NCBI GenBank assembly: GCA_009809945.1
Contig: WTPW01000018.1
Location: 432,924 to 496,923 of the forward strand
Reading direction: 5' to 3'
DNA from: Gigaspora margarita
Lineage: Eukaryota > Glomeromycota > Glomeromycetes > Diversisporales > Gigasporaceae
DNA length: 64,000 nucleotides
A program made the translations under genes and the position numbers. Of this stretch, positions 11,120 through 21,500 are shown piece after piece. Numbering within the stretch: the first letter of the stretch is position 1; each line of letters starts with the position of its first letter. The notes beneath the pieces were generated by a model. It was given only the letters and a program-made list of their open reading frames with translations, was not told the origin of the DNA and did no database searches.

Positions 11120-12000
11120 TAATATTGTCAAATCAGGTTCTAGAGAACATTCTATAAGTGAAGCTTATGAAAAGAGACTAGGAAAGGCATGGAATAAATT
11201 TGCAGAGTTTTTGATTAAAGTAAATTGTACACTATTACCTGTATTTATGTTGACGGTAATGGCATTTCTTTCTTGGTTGGCGATGTCAGGGTGAGTTTCT
11301 AAATTGGCAGAATGCTTAGTTTTGGTTTCCAGAGCTCATAAGATTCGGAATTTGCATAATCCTTCAAAAGTTAGTTCAGTGCAATATGTAGTTAATGGTA
11401 TTAAAGGGTGGACGGCAAAATAGTCTAGGGATCCATTGCTAATTAGGGCTATAAGGCATTATTTTGATTTTTTACCAGAAGGTATTAGTTTTGAGTTTTG
11501 ATTTCAAGATTTGGTGTTGTTAACTCTAGGCTTAAGAACAATAAGATGCCAGGAAAACTCTCAATTTGAGAGGAAGATATTAATTGGTGGAATTTGTTAT
11601 GGGTGAAAATTGATAAATCAAAGATAGATCGATTAGCACAAAGAAGTTATTCCCGCTGAAATGGTGAATAGTAAATTTGTCTAGTGAGGAGGTTGTGGAG
11701 TATCTAGTGAGACCAGAAACAAATGTAGATGTGCCATTGTTTTTGACAAAACAAACTGAGAATGATAGTCTCTGCAATTTTAGCAGTAGTTAAATGGTTT
11801 GCAAATCAAGCTAATATAAAGAAAATTTACAGCTCATAGTTTAAGGATTGGCAGTGCCACTGTGGTAATGAGAGGGGTTTATCGTTGGAGCAGATACAAA
11901 CTATCAGTGGATTGGTCTCTAATGCTGCTAGGTTATATATGAGGGCAGTATGCATTGCAAATTTTGGCTGCGTCAGCAGTAAAGGATTTTGGGAGTAATT
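11120..12000 (+). pseudogene. Decayed tyrosine recombinase (phage-integrase fold)
   Basis: The SAM-like N-terminal domain reads AYEKRLGKAWNKFAEF, AFLSWLAMSG and LVSRAHKIRNLHNPSKVSSV. The catalytic domain follows in pieces: LLTLGLRTIR (first catalytic Arg), WWNLLWVKIDKSKIDRLAQ, PETNVDVPLFLTK, then FTAHSLRIGSATVVMRG (HxxR box) near 11826-11875 and LSLEQIQTISGLVSNAARLY (nucleophile Tyr in ARLYMRAV) near 11880-11950. The usual His/Trp between the boxes is Leu. At least six stops or frame changes interrupt it. Such enzymes cut and rejoin DNA in DIRS retroelements, Cryptons and related elements. Confidence 0.75.
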
Positions 12001-12094
12001 CATTGTCATGAATATACTTTGTGTATATGAAATAATCTTAGTTGGTTAGTGGCGAATATGTATGAAAATTTATTAAGGAACGATACTTTGTAAG

Positions 12095-12145
12095 CACCCA
12101 GACGTTTTTCCATTGAAGTCTCCCGAAAATGAGAGACAAAACAAA
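12095..12145. repeat. 51-bp direct repeat, copy 1
   Basis: The string starting CACCCAGACGTTTTTCCATT and ending GAGAGACAAAACAAA is repeated without visible change at 13127-13177. The pair brackets the palindrome array downstream of the recombinase remnant. Confidence 0.85.
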
Positions 12146-12200
12146 AAGCTGCTCGATACGTAAGTATCGGGGCAGCTTTTGTCTCGAATCATCACGAGAC
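12144..12200. repeat. Two adjacent hairpins after the direct repeat
   Basis: At 12144-12180 AAAAGCTGC..CGATAC pairs with GTATCG..GCAGCTTTT around a GTAA loop. At 12181-12200 GTCTCG pairs with CGAGAC. They sit between the first 51-bp repeat and the palindrome array and may be element-end structures. Confidence 0.65.
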
Positions 12201-12460
12201 CAAACATGTGACATGTCCGATCATGTTCGGTCTAATGATCGATCAAGTGATCGATCAGTTGATGTTTGGTAAGTATGAAGTAATTTTCAGGAGTGGAAAA
12301 GTCTGAACAGCTAGTTGAGTAAATATGAGGTAATGAATTAACAGGTATATTAGTAGGCGATGAGGTTTGCAGGGAAAATAGTCTTTTTTCTTCTGCGAAC
12401 CCGACATTCGTTCTGGTTACATCGACCCTCCCTCCCTGCCCAATAAGTTTGCAAAAGTGG

Positions 12461-13060
12461 CCAGTCAGTACGACAATCATATGGGAAGCTAGGGTCATTG
12501 TATGACTAATGTATTTGTTTAAGTAATTGACCTGTCGGGACGACAGCCATTTGTTCAAGATTCTAACGCTTCCATGACCTGTCGGGACGACAGTCATATG
12601 GGAAGCTTGAGTCAATATGTGACTAACGTATTTGTTTAAGTAATTGACCTATTGGGACAACAGTCTTTTGTATAAGATTCTAACGTTTCCATTACCTGTC
12701 GGGACGGCAGTCATATAGGGAAGCTAGGGTCGATGTGTGACTAATGTATTTGTTTAAGTAACTGACCTGTCGGGACGACAGTCATTTGGACGATATTCTA
12801 ACACTTCCATGACCTGTCGGGACGACAGTCATATGAGAAGTTAAGGTCCGATGTGTGATTAATGTGTTTGTTTAAGTAATTGACCTGTCAGGACGACAGT
12901 CATTTGTACAAGATTCTAACGCTTCCATGACCTGTCGGGACGACAGTCATATGAGAAGCTGATGTCGATATATTTTGTTTAGGGGCTTGACCTGTCGAAA
13001 CGACAGTTATTGGTACAAATTCTTAATGCATCCATGACCTGTCGGAACGACAGTCATAAA
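12461..13060. repeat. Array of eleven palindromes in alternating 47/71-bp register
   Basis: The motif CCTGTCGGGACGACAGTCAT recurs with few changes. The cores start at about 12462 (decayed), 12532, 12579, 12649, 12696, 12767, 12814, 12885, 12932, 12992 and 13039. Steps are 70, 47, 70, 47, 71, 47, 71, 47, 60 and 47. The larger unit is thus about 118 bp with two palindromes. Core arms CTGTCG and CGACAG flank a GGA spacer, and flanking ATGA and TCAT extend the symmetry. The linkers alternate between TTCTAACGCTTCC and GACTAATGTATTTGTTTAAG types. Confidence 0.9.
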
Positions 13061-13126
13061 GAGAAAGAAAAAGAATATTACACGATGCTAAAAAGCTGCG
13101 TAGGTTGCTCGATTAGCAGGAGAAAA

Positions 13127-13177
13127 CACCCAGACGTTTTTCCATTGAAGTCTCCCGAAAATGAGAGACAAAACAAA
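13127..13177. repeat. 51-bp direct repeat, copy 2
   Basis: Direct copy of 12095-12145, closing the interval that holds the palindrome array. Confidence 0.85.
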
Positions 13178-13204
13178 TTGATTAGCTAATAGATTTTTGT
13201 ATCT

Positions 13205-13305
13205 TAATAAATTTAACTCTTAAAATCGTGCAACGTAAATTTCCAAAATAAGCGCTGGTGTTTGCTTATCTATCCAAAATAAGCGTTGATATTTGCTTAT
13301 CTAAT
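13205..13305. repeat. Right copy of the flanking repeat, plus a short tandem
   Basis: CTCTTAAAATCGTGCAACG matches the repeat at 8500-8530. It is followed by two copies of CCAAAATAAGCG-TG-T-TTTGCTTATCT (13233 and 13269), which also has a partial match near 8535-8560. Confidence 0.65.
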
Positions 13306-14340
13306 ATATACAAATCTTTAAATGATTAAAAAAGTCAATTTACTGTTTCACGGATTTGAAAGTGTTTTATATATGCTCTTGCAATTTGCAATTGCCCTTG
13401 CACTTGCACTTGCAAATTGTTCAGTAAGAAAAAAAAACTTTGATTAATAAAAAAAAATGGGGAATATGTCAATAAATATAAAGAAAAATAAATGCTCGTG
13501 TATAGTTTAGATAGTGGAATTTTTAGCTTTTTAATTTTTTTAAATTTTCGGGTTGGATCTTTTGCCAGGCTGATTATTTGATAATCTCTAAATTTTACTT
13601 TTAATTCATCGAAGGCGACTTTTGTGATCGCTTACGTTCGTCAAAGTTACTATGCTACGTATAATGTGAATTAAGTGTGGCGTAAGCTAAAAATAAGTAT
13701 ACAAATTTGTTAATATAATCGAAGATATACATAACAATACCAATCATTCTTTCGTTTCAAAGTCTCTTTCTTTTCGATATAGCAAAAACTAGTAGATCTA
13801 CAAGTTTTTACCACAAATATTTTTATATCTTAAAAGTAATCAGGTTTTAAATTATCTAAATATTAGAATTTTCCTCAATCACCATTTGTGTATTTACCTA
13901 CGGTAAATACCGATGCAACGTAATGCGTTCTTAACATATTTGGTTAGTGCAATTCCGAAAGACAATAATAAACAAAGCCATTTTTTATAGTGATCGTCAT
14001 GAACTTTAATCGAGACAAAATCCTGTTAAAGCGATCAAATTTTCATACAATAGATGAATATACTGTAGTACTATGTGATACATATCGTGATAATTAAGTG
14101 CAAAAATTCACATTTTTACTGCGTTTAATGCATTGTCTAATTAGTTACGAGATATTGCGGACGTTCGCTATTAAAAATGTTTTAGTAGTCATATACTTCG
14201 TAATATTATTACATATCAGACTCCATCCTGGTAATTATCCGATCTACATACTTTGCCTCAAATAGCTTATGATTAACCAAATCTGATAATTTGCGTTATA
14301 CAAAATTGGATTAAGATTATATAGTATATGATCTTCAAAT
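13306..14340. other. AT-rich spacer
   Basis: No gene is recognised. Near 13375-13420 a short run of TTGCAATTTGCAATTGCCC and CTTGCACTTGCACTTGCAAA is internally repetitive. Confidence 0.5.
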
Positions 14341-14344
14341 TTAC

Positions 14345-15060
14345 TTTTAGATTTGCTAGAAGAAGGTTCCAAATATATCGTATGATCCTATCGTACATGC
14401 ATACCAGAATTCATCTTTCAAAGCCCCAAATCCATACGTACCAAGATTCATCTCTTTCAAAGCCTCAAATCTAGAATTGCAGTAATAAAAAAAGTTAGTC
14501 GTATCACAATAAATTACATAACCCTCAAGTTTATTGTTCATGCCGACAATAATATCTTCAAAGCCCCAGATCCGTAGATTGCAGTAAGCAAGAAAGTCAG
14601 CGGTATCACAATAACTTTATAATCTTCGAGAATTCACAGTAAACAAAAGAATTAGTAATATTGCAATAAATTGCATGTTTTTCATATTTATTCTATGTAC
14701 CAAGAAACATCTCTTTCAAAGCCCCAAATCTATAGATTACAATAAACAAAAAGTTAGTGGGTTTACAATAAACCGAATGATCAAAGTTCTTATAAATCTG
14801 TGGCTTACAATAAACAAACCAAATTTATCGCAATAAATCGTGTGATCTTCAAATTTATCGTACATACCGAGAATCATTTCTTTCAAAGCCCCAAATCCAT
14901 AGATTACAGTAACCAAAAAGTTGGTGGTATCACAATAAAATCGTATGTTCTTCAAATTTATTGTGCGTACCAAGAATCATCTCTTTCAAACCTCCAAAAT
15001 CCGTAGATTACGGTAAACAAAAAGTTAATATATCATAATAATTCATATGATCTTTAGATT
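14345..15060. repeat. Degenerate tandem repeat with CTTTCAAAGCCCCAAATC core
   Basis: Cores near 14414, 14454, 14556, 14717, 14880 and 14985 are each followed by a TAGATTACAGTAAACAAAAA-like stretch and TATCACAATAAA. Spacing is irregular (about 40-165 bp), so internal units were lost or partly duplicated. No coding sense is found. Confidence 0.7.
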
Positions 15061-16326
15061 ATTGTACTTACATACCCCAAATTACAATAAAAAAAAAGTT
15101 ATTAGCGACTTTCAATATAGTAAATGGCTTATTTAAATGTAATAAACGATTTTACAAACTCGTATTTACATTATACTCGAAATTTATATAATTTGTATCG
15201 TATTGATCTATGCTTCTTAATTTGTATTATTCAAGATAAGTAAATGACCGTGAAATTGCTTGTATCGTATCGATATGCTTAGTTTATCATCAAATTATAA
15301 GTTAATTTACTATTTTTAGTCAATTGCTATTACGCGCTTGTAAATTACAATACATTTATTAAACCCAATTAAAAAAAAATAACTAGAAAAAATTTATACC
15401 TATTCTGCGAAGTTTTGATTGCAATGTTTGTAGAATTTTTTTCGGGCCTGATTTATTGATGCCTGGCGCATGACGCAATCTGCATCATCGACGCATGACG
15501 AAACCATTTCGTCAGGCAACTTCAAATTGACGCAATGACGAATTACAAAACCTTTGACGCAGATGAAACCAATGACGCATGGCAAAACTCATAATAAATA
15601 ACAAAATCCATGATGATTTTGATGAAGCATAAGACTATTATTCATTTCTTTCATAATAGAAATAAATTAGTCCATTTAAAGTTAATTTTTGGTTCATTAT
15701 TATATCTACTCAGTTTCTATCTTTTTGACATTTCGATCCGACATTGCCCGATGATTTGCAACAATCACTCGAATATATCCGATAGGTGTTCTACGTATTA
15801 TTTTATGTTTCTTATTTTGGCATAGTTTGTGCATAGTTGGGTGATTTTAACCCTCAACGAGGTTATAGATTCTCAGCGAGTATATGATACCCTCAGCGAG
15901 TGAATTAAACACCTAGCAAGTTATTAAAACCTCAGTACGAATTAAAGATATTGAGGGTATGAAATCGGGGACACTTTAAGAACAAGTACCAAGTGATAAT
16001 CACGAATCATCACCTCGATATTATCACATGATTAATTGACCAGAAAAATGTTTGAGCAATAAATGATCATAATTTAGTGTATTGTAACATGATCAGGAAA
16101 TTTAAAACAAAACTTTTGTCAAAAAAAGCTTATTTCTCAAAAGTTTGCATAAGAAACCACTTTTTGAACTAACAAAAGGTTTTTCTTGAGCGTTTTACTG
16201 TATAATAACCTAAACCAAACCCTAACTGAGCACCCACCCTAACCTTAACCTAGCATAAACGAACTTAAAAGAATTCTGGTACTGATCACGTAGGGGTGAA
16301 ATTTTTATGGCGATGGCGCTATTGGG
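15061..16326. other. Spacer with weak short repeats
   Basis: At 15465-15575 the motif TGACGCA/CATGACG recurs about eight times at irregular spacing. At 15850-15965 a unit like CCTCAGCGAGT-ATTAAA repeats about five times at 20-25 bp. CCCTAA-like words occur near 16210-16255. No protein family is recognised. Confidence 0.5.
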
Positions 16327-17546
16327 CAGTGATGTAAATGACCTCAAATGACCCTGAAATGACCGGTCATTATAGGTCATTTGAATTTTGGGTCATTTGC
16401 AAATGACTCGTGACCAAATGACCATGGTCATTTGCAAATGGCCGGGGTCAATTGAAGGTCATTTGATTATTAGTAGTAATATGGTAGAAACTTAAAGCAT
16501 CGAACTATATCATTGTAACATGTATTTTATTAATTTAATTACTCTTTATTCTTATTGCTTCCAATCGAAATATGTTAATTCTAAAGTTATGATGCATTGA
16601 AATTATACGGATCGGCTGCAACCATAACCTCGATTGGTCTTATGTTGTAAAATTCATTGAGGCTATTGCATTACTAGTAATTAGGTCATTGTGCATATAG
16701 AATTTGTAAAATTATTATCAAGTAAGTTATATAAATATAATTCTGATTTATATTTTATCATTTTAAACTTAAATATATTAATGACATAAATTTAATCTAT
16801 AATATATTCATAACAGAATAATTCTTATTCCGATATCATATTTGTTTCTTGTGAATTTCTTCTTGAAAAATTGGCCAAACGTCTTGAAACATAATTGATC
16901 AAAGACAATATTGGCTTCATTTATGTTTTCTTGTATATGTCAAAAGTTCGAAACTAATAAATTTCAACCGCAAGTGAATTTTTCAACCCGACTTTAAAAG
17001 TTATAATAAATCGTTATATAGAAATCATATATGATAGTTTGATTCTGTAGTATGTAACTTTTATAGTAACTCTGAACAAGAGAAATGGTTAATTATGGAG
17101 TTGTACGATCCATTAATTTTTATATAAGATGTAAAGAACGTTGTTATATTTTAATATATCAATTCTTTATTATAAAGCTATATAAAATACTTTATATGTT
17201 AAAATTATAAATCGGATCTTATTTTATGAATGCCTTTTTAATATTATTATTTGCTTATTTGTCTTTTAATGGTATAAATTTAAAAGTCCTGGTACTGGAG
17301 ATTAAAGCAACTATATTAATATATAGTTATTTGATTTAAGAGAATTGGACTTAAAAATTATAAATTGATCAAATTTTAGCGTTAGTATTAGATATTTAAT
17401 ATTTTGAATTATTGTTGACTTCGAATTTCATAATTTAATCAAGTTTTAATTAATTGTTATTTCCACCAATAAAGTTCAAATGACTCAATGACCGGTCATT
17501 GGTCATTTGAGTCATTTGGGTCATTTCAGGTCATTTGACATCACTG
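16327..17546. mobile_element. 1.2-kb non-autonomous TIR element, hAT-like ends
   Basis: The left end CAGTGATGTAAATGACC is inverted at the right end as GGTCATTTGACATCACTG. Both ends continue into many ATGACC/GGTCAT words, and ATGACCGGTCAT is present on both sides. CAGTGATG-type ends are typical of hAT elements. No transposase frame lies inside. The 8 bp on either side do not match, so the target duplication is decayed or one flank was rearranged. The right end coincides with the start of the duplicated segment at 17547. Confidence 0.8.
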
Positions 17547-17639
17547 GATGAATGAGCAACTAAATAGGCACAAAGCTCTAGAATAAGATAAATTTAAGGT
17601 CAGATGCGTTAATAAGAGCGGAAAAAAAAAAAACAAGTT

Positions 17640-17905
17640 GAGCTCGATTGATTCATACACATCAGTAGCGTTTACCCAACACGATTCATTTTCATCATAG
17701 CCAGCCCATTTTACTTGTATTGAACATGTCCCGGCAGGAAAAGGAAAAAAAAAACACGGAAAGGAGTAATGATAAGATAAAAATTAATGGATAAACAATA
17801 AAAATAAAATCCTACAACTGTTGATAGCTATATGCCAATAATTTTTCAACTATATAAATTCCTTCCTCATTATCATCATTCTTTTTCACATCATGAGACC
17901 ATGCT
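17640..17905 (-). pseudogene. Chromodomain-like gene relic, copy 1
   Basis: Reading the minus strand, NDDNEEGIYIVEKLLAYSYQ is followed after about 125 bases by CSIQVKWAGYDENESCWVNA and TDVYESIELNL. This order (acidic lead, YIVEKLL, then VKWAGY, then a Trp and aliphatic tail) fits a chromodomain, a histone-tail-binding fold. The intervening stretch looks like an intron, but in this copy the AG acceptor expected before GGACATG is CG. No longer frame is open. The same relic is found at 34080-34340. Confidence 0.4.
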
Positions 17906-18397
17906 TTGCTACTATTTTATTATCTCTTTTAAATCTTTTTGGAATTTCTCTCGTTTGTTTGGCACACGCCATAACAGAAACAGAATTGAATTTTGTCTTT
18001 TTTACTTATTCATGGTAAGAAAAAAAAGGGTGCATTTGATTTTGAAACCACCATGAATCTATTATATAATCGAATAATAATGCGAATGACCAATTACATG
18101 GCAATCTAGCTTATAAATGCAATACGTAATATCTACGATCGATTAATCAGAAATTAAAATCATTTATGATTTACTGACTCCAATAACAATCGAATTTATA
18201 TGAAGCACGATTAGAGCGACGACATGATTGGGTAAAGACAAAATCTTAGTTTAGTTTTATTTGTCAAATACTATCTGGAATGAGCTCCATCGTAAATTGA
18301 TATTAGGTAACAAAAATGTCACTGTCAATGTTTATTATTTAGTCATTAATTAAAGAATGATGCCTTCTTGAAATAAGGTACGCTAAATTTTGAACTC

Positions 18398-18403
18398 TTT
18401 TAT
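18398..18403 (-). terminator. AATAAA poly(A) signal, amidohydrolase copy 1
   Basis: A minus-strand AATAAA lies about 100 bases past the stop codon and is conserved in copy 2. Confidence 0.5.
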
Positions 18404-18503
18404 TGTACCGTAAAAAAAATAAATATATACACCCCTGTTAGCAATGAATAAGTACTACATCACATAATTTAATTTAATAACCACTAAATATCTACATATC
18501 TTA

Positions 18504-21500
18504 CTAATCCTGTTGAGGATCGATAAGAATTTCATTTTTACCACCTCCGGCAATGACTTTTACTCTTGTACTCATATCAAAAGGATTTCCATCATATGCT
18601 ACAAAATTTGCAATGTTGCCTTTCATTAACCTTCTATCTCTCCTATCTAAACCAAGGACTTCTTCCAAGTTCCATGAAATAAACCCAAGCGAATCTTTTT
18701 CAGAAATTATCCCTTTAGAATTTATTGCTGCCCAGCCAGCATCCCAAATTAAATTCCTTTCATTACCAGAAATTTGTACACCTATTCCTACCATCACTTT
18801 ATTCGCGTGAAGTATACCAATTCCAGTTGTATTAGTAATAGGTGCACCTGTTAACGCATGTCGAATGTTCCACCACATTGGAAGAGGTCTGGGTGGGATA
18901 AGTATTACGGATATATTATGCTTAGCCAATTCAGCGGCATGCATATGTGCTTCAGTACCACCCAATATCACAAGATTTAAATTTCCACCATTTTTTCTAA
19001 CTTGAATTTTTAACAGAATCAAGGAAGCAATTTCATCTTTGTTGTGAGTTTGTACTACAAAATGGATTTGTCCACGTGCAGCACGACCAAAGATATTATC
19101 TTGCCATAGATTCTTTATCAAAGTTTTTCTAATCAAAGCAATCTGACCCGAGACTGTTGGTATGGTGCCTATTAATTAAAAAGGATCTCATAAGTAGGGT
19201 GCGGGACGGGCCGGGCTAAGCCCGGAAACTTGCGGGCCGGGCCGGGCCGGGCTTTGGTTCAATTCGGGCCTTAATTTTTGAGCCCGCTATTGTTCGGGCC
19301 ATACACAGATCGGGCTTGTTAAATAACGGGCTGGGTTCAAGCTTTATAAGAAAGCCCGATAAGGCCCGATAATACCCGGTAAGCTTATAGTCAAGATCAA
19401 TAGAGAACTTGATGACATTACTGTGCCGGTTTAGTTTGATCATTAACCAAAGCACTTAAGGTTAAATGGTTTAAAGTGATAAATCATTACATAAATTACG
19501 GGTATAAGATTTCTCTTTCGGATTATCACAATAATACTAAATACTATCTACAATCGTTAACTGCTTTTCCTCCCTTCATAAGCGAAAACTAAACCCTTAT
19601 ATAGTTTTAATTCGTAGGGGAGCTTTAATCTCTNGATTGGAGCTTTGACCACCCGTTTGGAGCTTTGATCACCCGTTTGGAGCTTTGATCACCCGTTTGG
19701 AGATCTAATCACCCGACTATGCCACAACTATGCCAATATAAGAAATACATAATTATACTAATAAAAGAATAAAAATTGAGCACAAAGGTTTTTTTTCATC
19801 AGTATTGACCTACATTCATATCGAGAATTCCATTTCTGTCTTTGCATTTCTCCTGTTTCCCACCGTCTTCACACCTCTGATATTTTCGACCTTCATCATC
19901 CAAACTCAACAAGCACCATCAACTTCCGGGTCATTTTTATAAGACTCTCCAGCCATATCATACTTTCGGTTCATTGGGCTTTTATTATATTTAATTACAC
20001 TAAACCGGGTCTTAAATGATTCAACTTTTTCTTCCACTCTACGCATGCAGCTTCTAAAGTTCCATACCTTCAGTTGGTTTTCCCTCTTCACCTTCAGTTC
20101 CATTCGATTCACTCTTGGTGCAACCTTTGACTCTATCATATCCCTCGTGATATCGTGCAGGTAGAATGTTTGGACGACTCACATGAGATTTGGGTTTGTT
20201 TTTCCCGGCACTTAATACATTCTTATTTTTATCTTTGGTTAGGCCGATTCCAATGTGATAACAACGCTTAAGACCCCATATTATACTAGTATGACCCGTA
20301 TCAGTAGGTTTTTGATAATTATTGAATGTCTTGGGTTCATACTTTTCAATTCCGATCCCATTTTTGTAAGAGTTACCAAGATCGTTCATTCCTTCAACAC
20401 GACCTATAGTTTTTTAAAAACTAATAAATTTCGTCGAAAATGAATAAAGGCTTTGTTTGAATGAAAATAGGCCTTGCCGAAGAATAGTATTGAAATTTTA
20501 CACAATTTTTTTTTAAAAACGAATTTTCGTCAAAAAATAATTAGAATTGAATAAAGGCTTTGTTGAGCGAAAATGTAGAATAGGAATTGAAACTTTTTTA
20601 AAAACAAATTTTCGTTGAAAATAATTAGAAATGAATAAAGGCTTCGTGTGAATGAAAATGGACTTTGCCAAAGAATAGGAATTGTAATTTTATAAAATTT
20701 TTTAAAACCGAATTTTCGTCGAAAAATAATTAAAATGAATAAAAGCTTCGTTTGAGCAAAAATGGATCGTGCCAAGAATAGGAATTGAAACTTTATGACT
20801 TACATGCGACAAATATGTATGTCAATATTTAGTCCTAGGTTGTTTGAAGTTAATTTTTCGTAAGTGAAAAATTTTAGTAATGCATATAAATTTGCGGGCC
20901 GGGCCGGGCCGGGTACAGTTTTAAATAAGGCCAGGCCCGATTTATTTCACGGGCTTTTTTTTTTCACGGGCCGGGCTCGGGCCTACAAATAATTTTCGGG
21001 CTGAGTTTCGGGTCTAAGCAGGCCCGGCCCGACCCGGCCCGTCCCGCACCCTACTCATAAGTAAATGAAGTAAATAATAAAGTTTAATATATATGTATAT
21101 ATAATAAATAAATTTATAATTACTGTATTTGAATTCAGCTCCTACATTAGCATGAAGTGCCACGTGTTCCTTAATAATCGGTTCAGGATAATCTAGAACT
21201 TATTAAAGAAATAAATATCTGTTGAGCACTTGATAACAATTGTCAAGACAATATTCCTAAAATATTATACCAGAATTAGCACCGGTTTCAAATGCCATAG
21301 AAACGCCAACAAAAACGCCTTGAGACGAGAGAGGTGCAGTGACGGCAGTAAATACTCCACCCTTATACGCAGCATCTAAATGTTTACCTCCCAATTTCAA
21401 TCCATCAATCGCATAAATAAGTCCTTCAGCATTGTTAGGATTGGAAACAGGAGTCACCATACCATCTGTTGTGGAAGATTCATTAATTATCTCTGATAAT

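Larger units (their letters stand above)
19195..21053. mobile_element. hAT-type element in intron 11, 8-bp TSD CTCATAAG
   Basis: The ends are TAGGGTGCGGGACGGGCCGG and its inverse. CTCATAAG stands directly outside both ends (19187-19194 and 21054-21061). Copy 2 of the gene has a single CTCATAAG at 35598-35605, so it is the empty site. Eight-base duplications and TAGGG-type ends indicate the hAT superfamily. Inside are G/C-rich subterminal GGGCC repeats, a 20-bp tandem, a Sel1-like fragment and an amplified F-box-like fragment, but no transposase. The element is non-autonomous. Confidence 0.93.

Noticed and set aside
12232..12615. Open minus-strand frame of 127 codons
   Set aside because: It runs through the palindrome array and direct-repeat region; its residues repeat only because the DNA repeats.
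12461..13060. CRISPR-like array of regularly spaced palindromic repeats
   Set aside because: The linkers are themselves repeated (two alternating types), so there are no unique spacers. No cas gene is near, and the introns and gene families are eukaryotic.
16319..17554. 8-bp target duplication around the 16327-17546 element
   Set aside because: CTATTGGG (left) and GATGAATG (right) do not match, and the right flank is shared with copy 2 of the duplicated segment, so it is native sequence.
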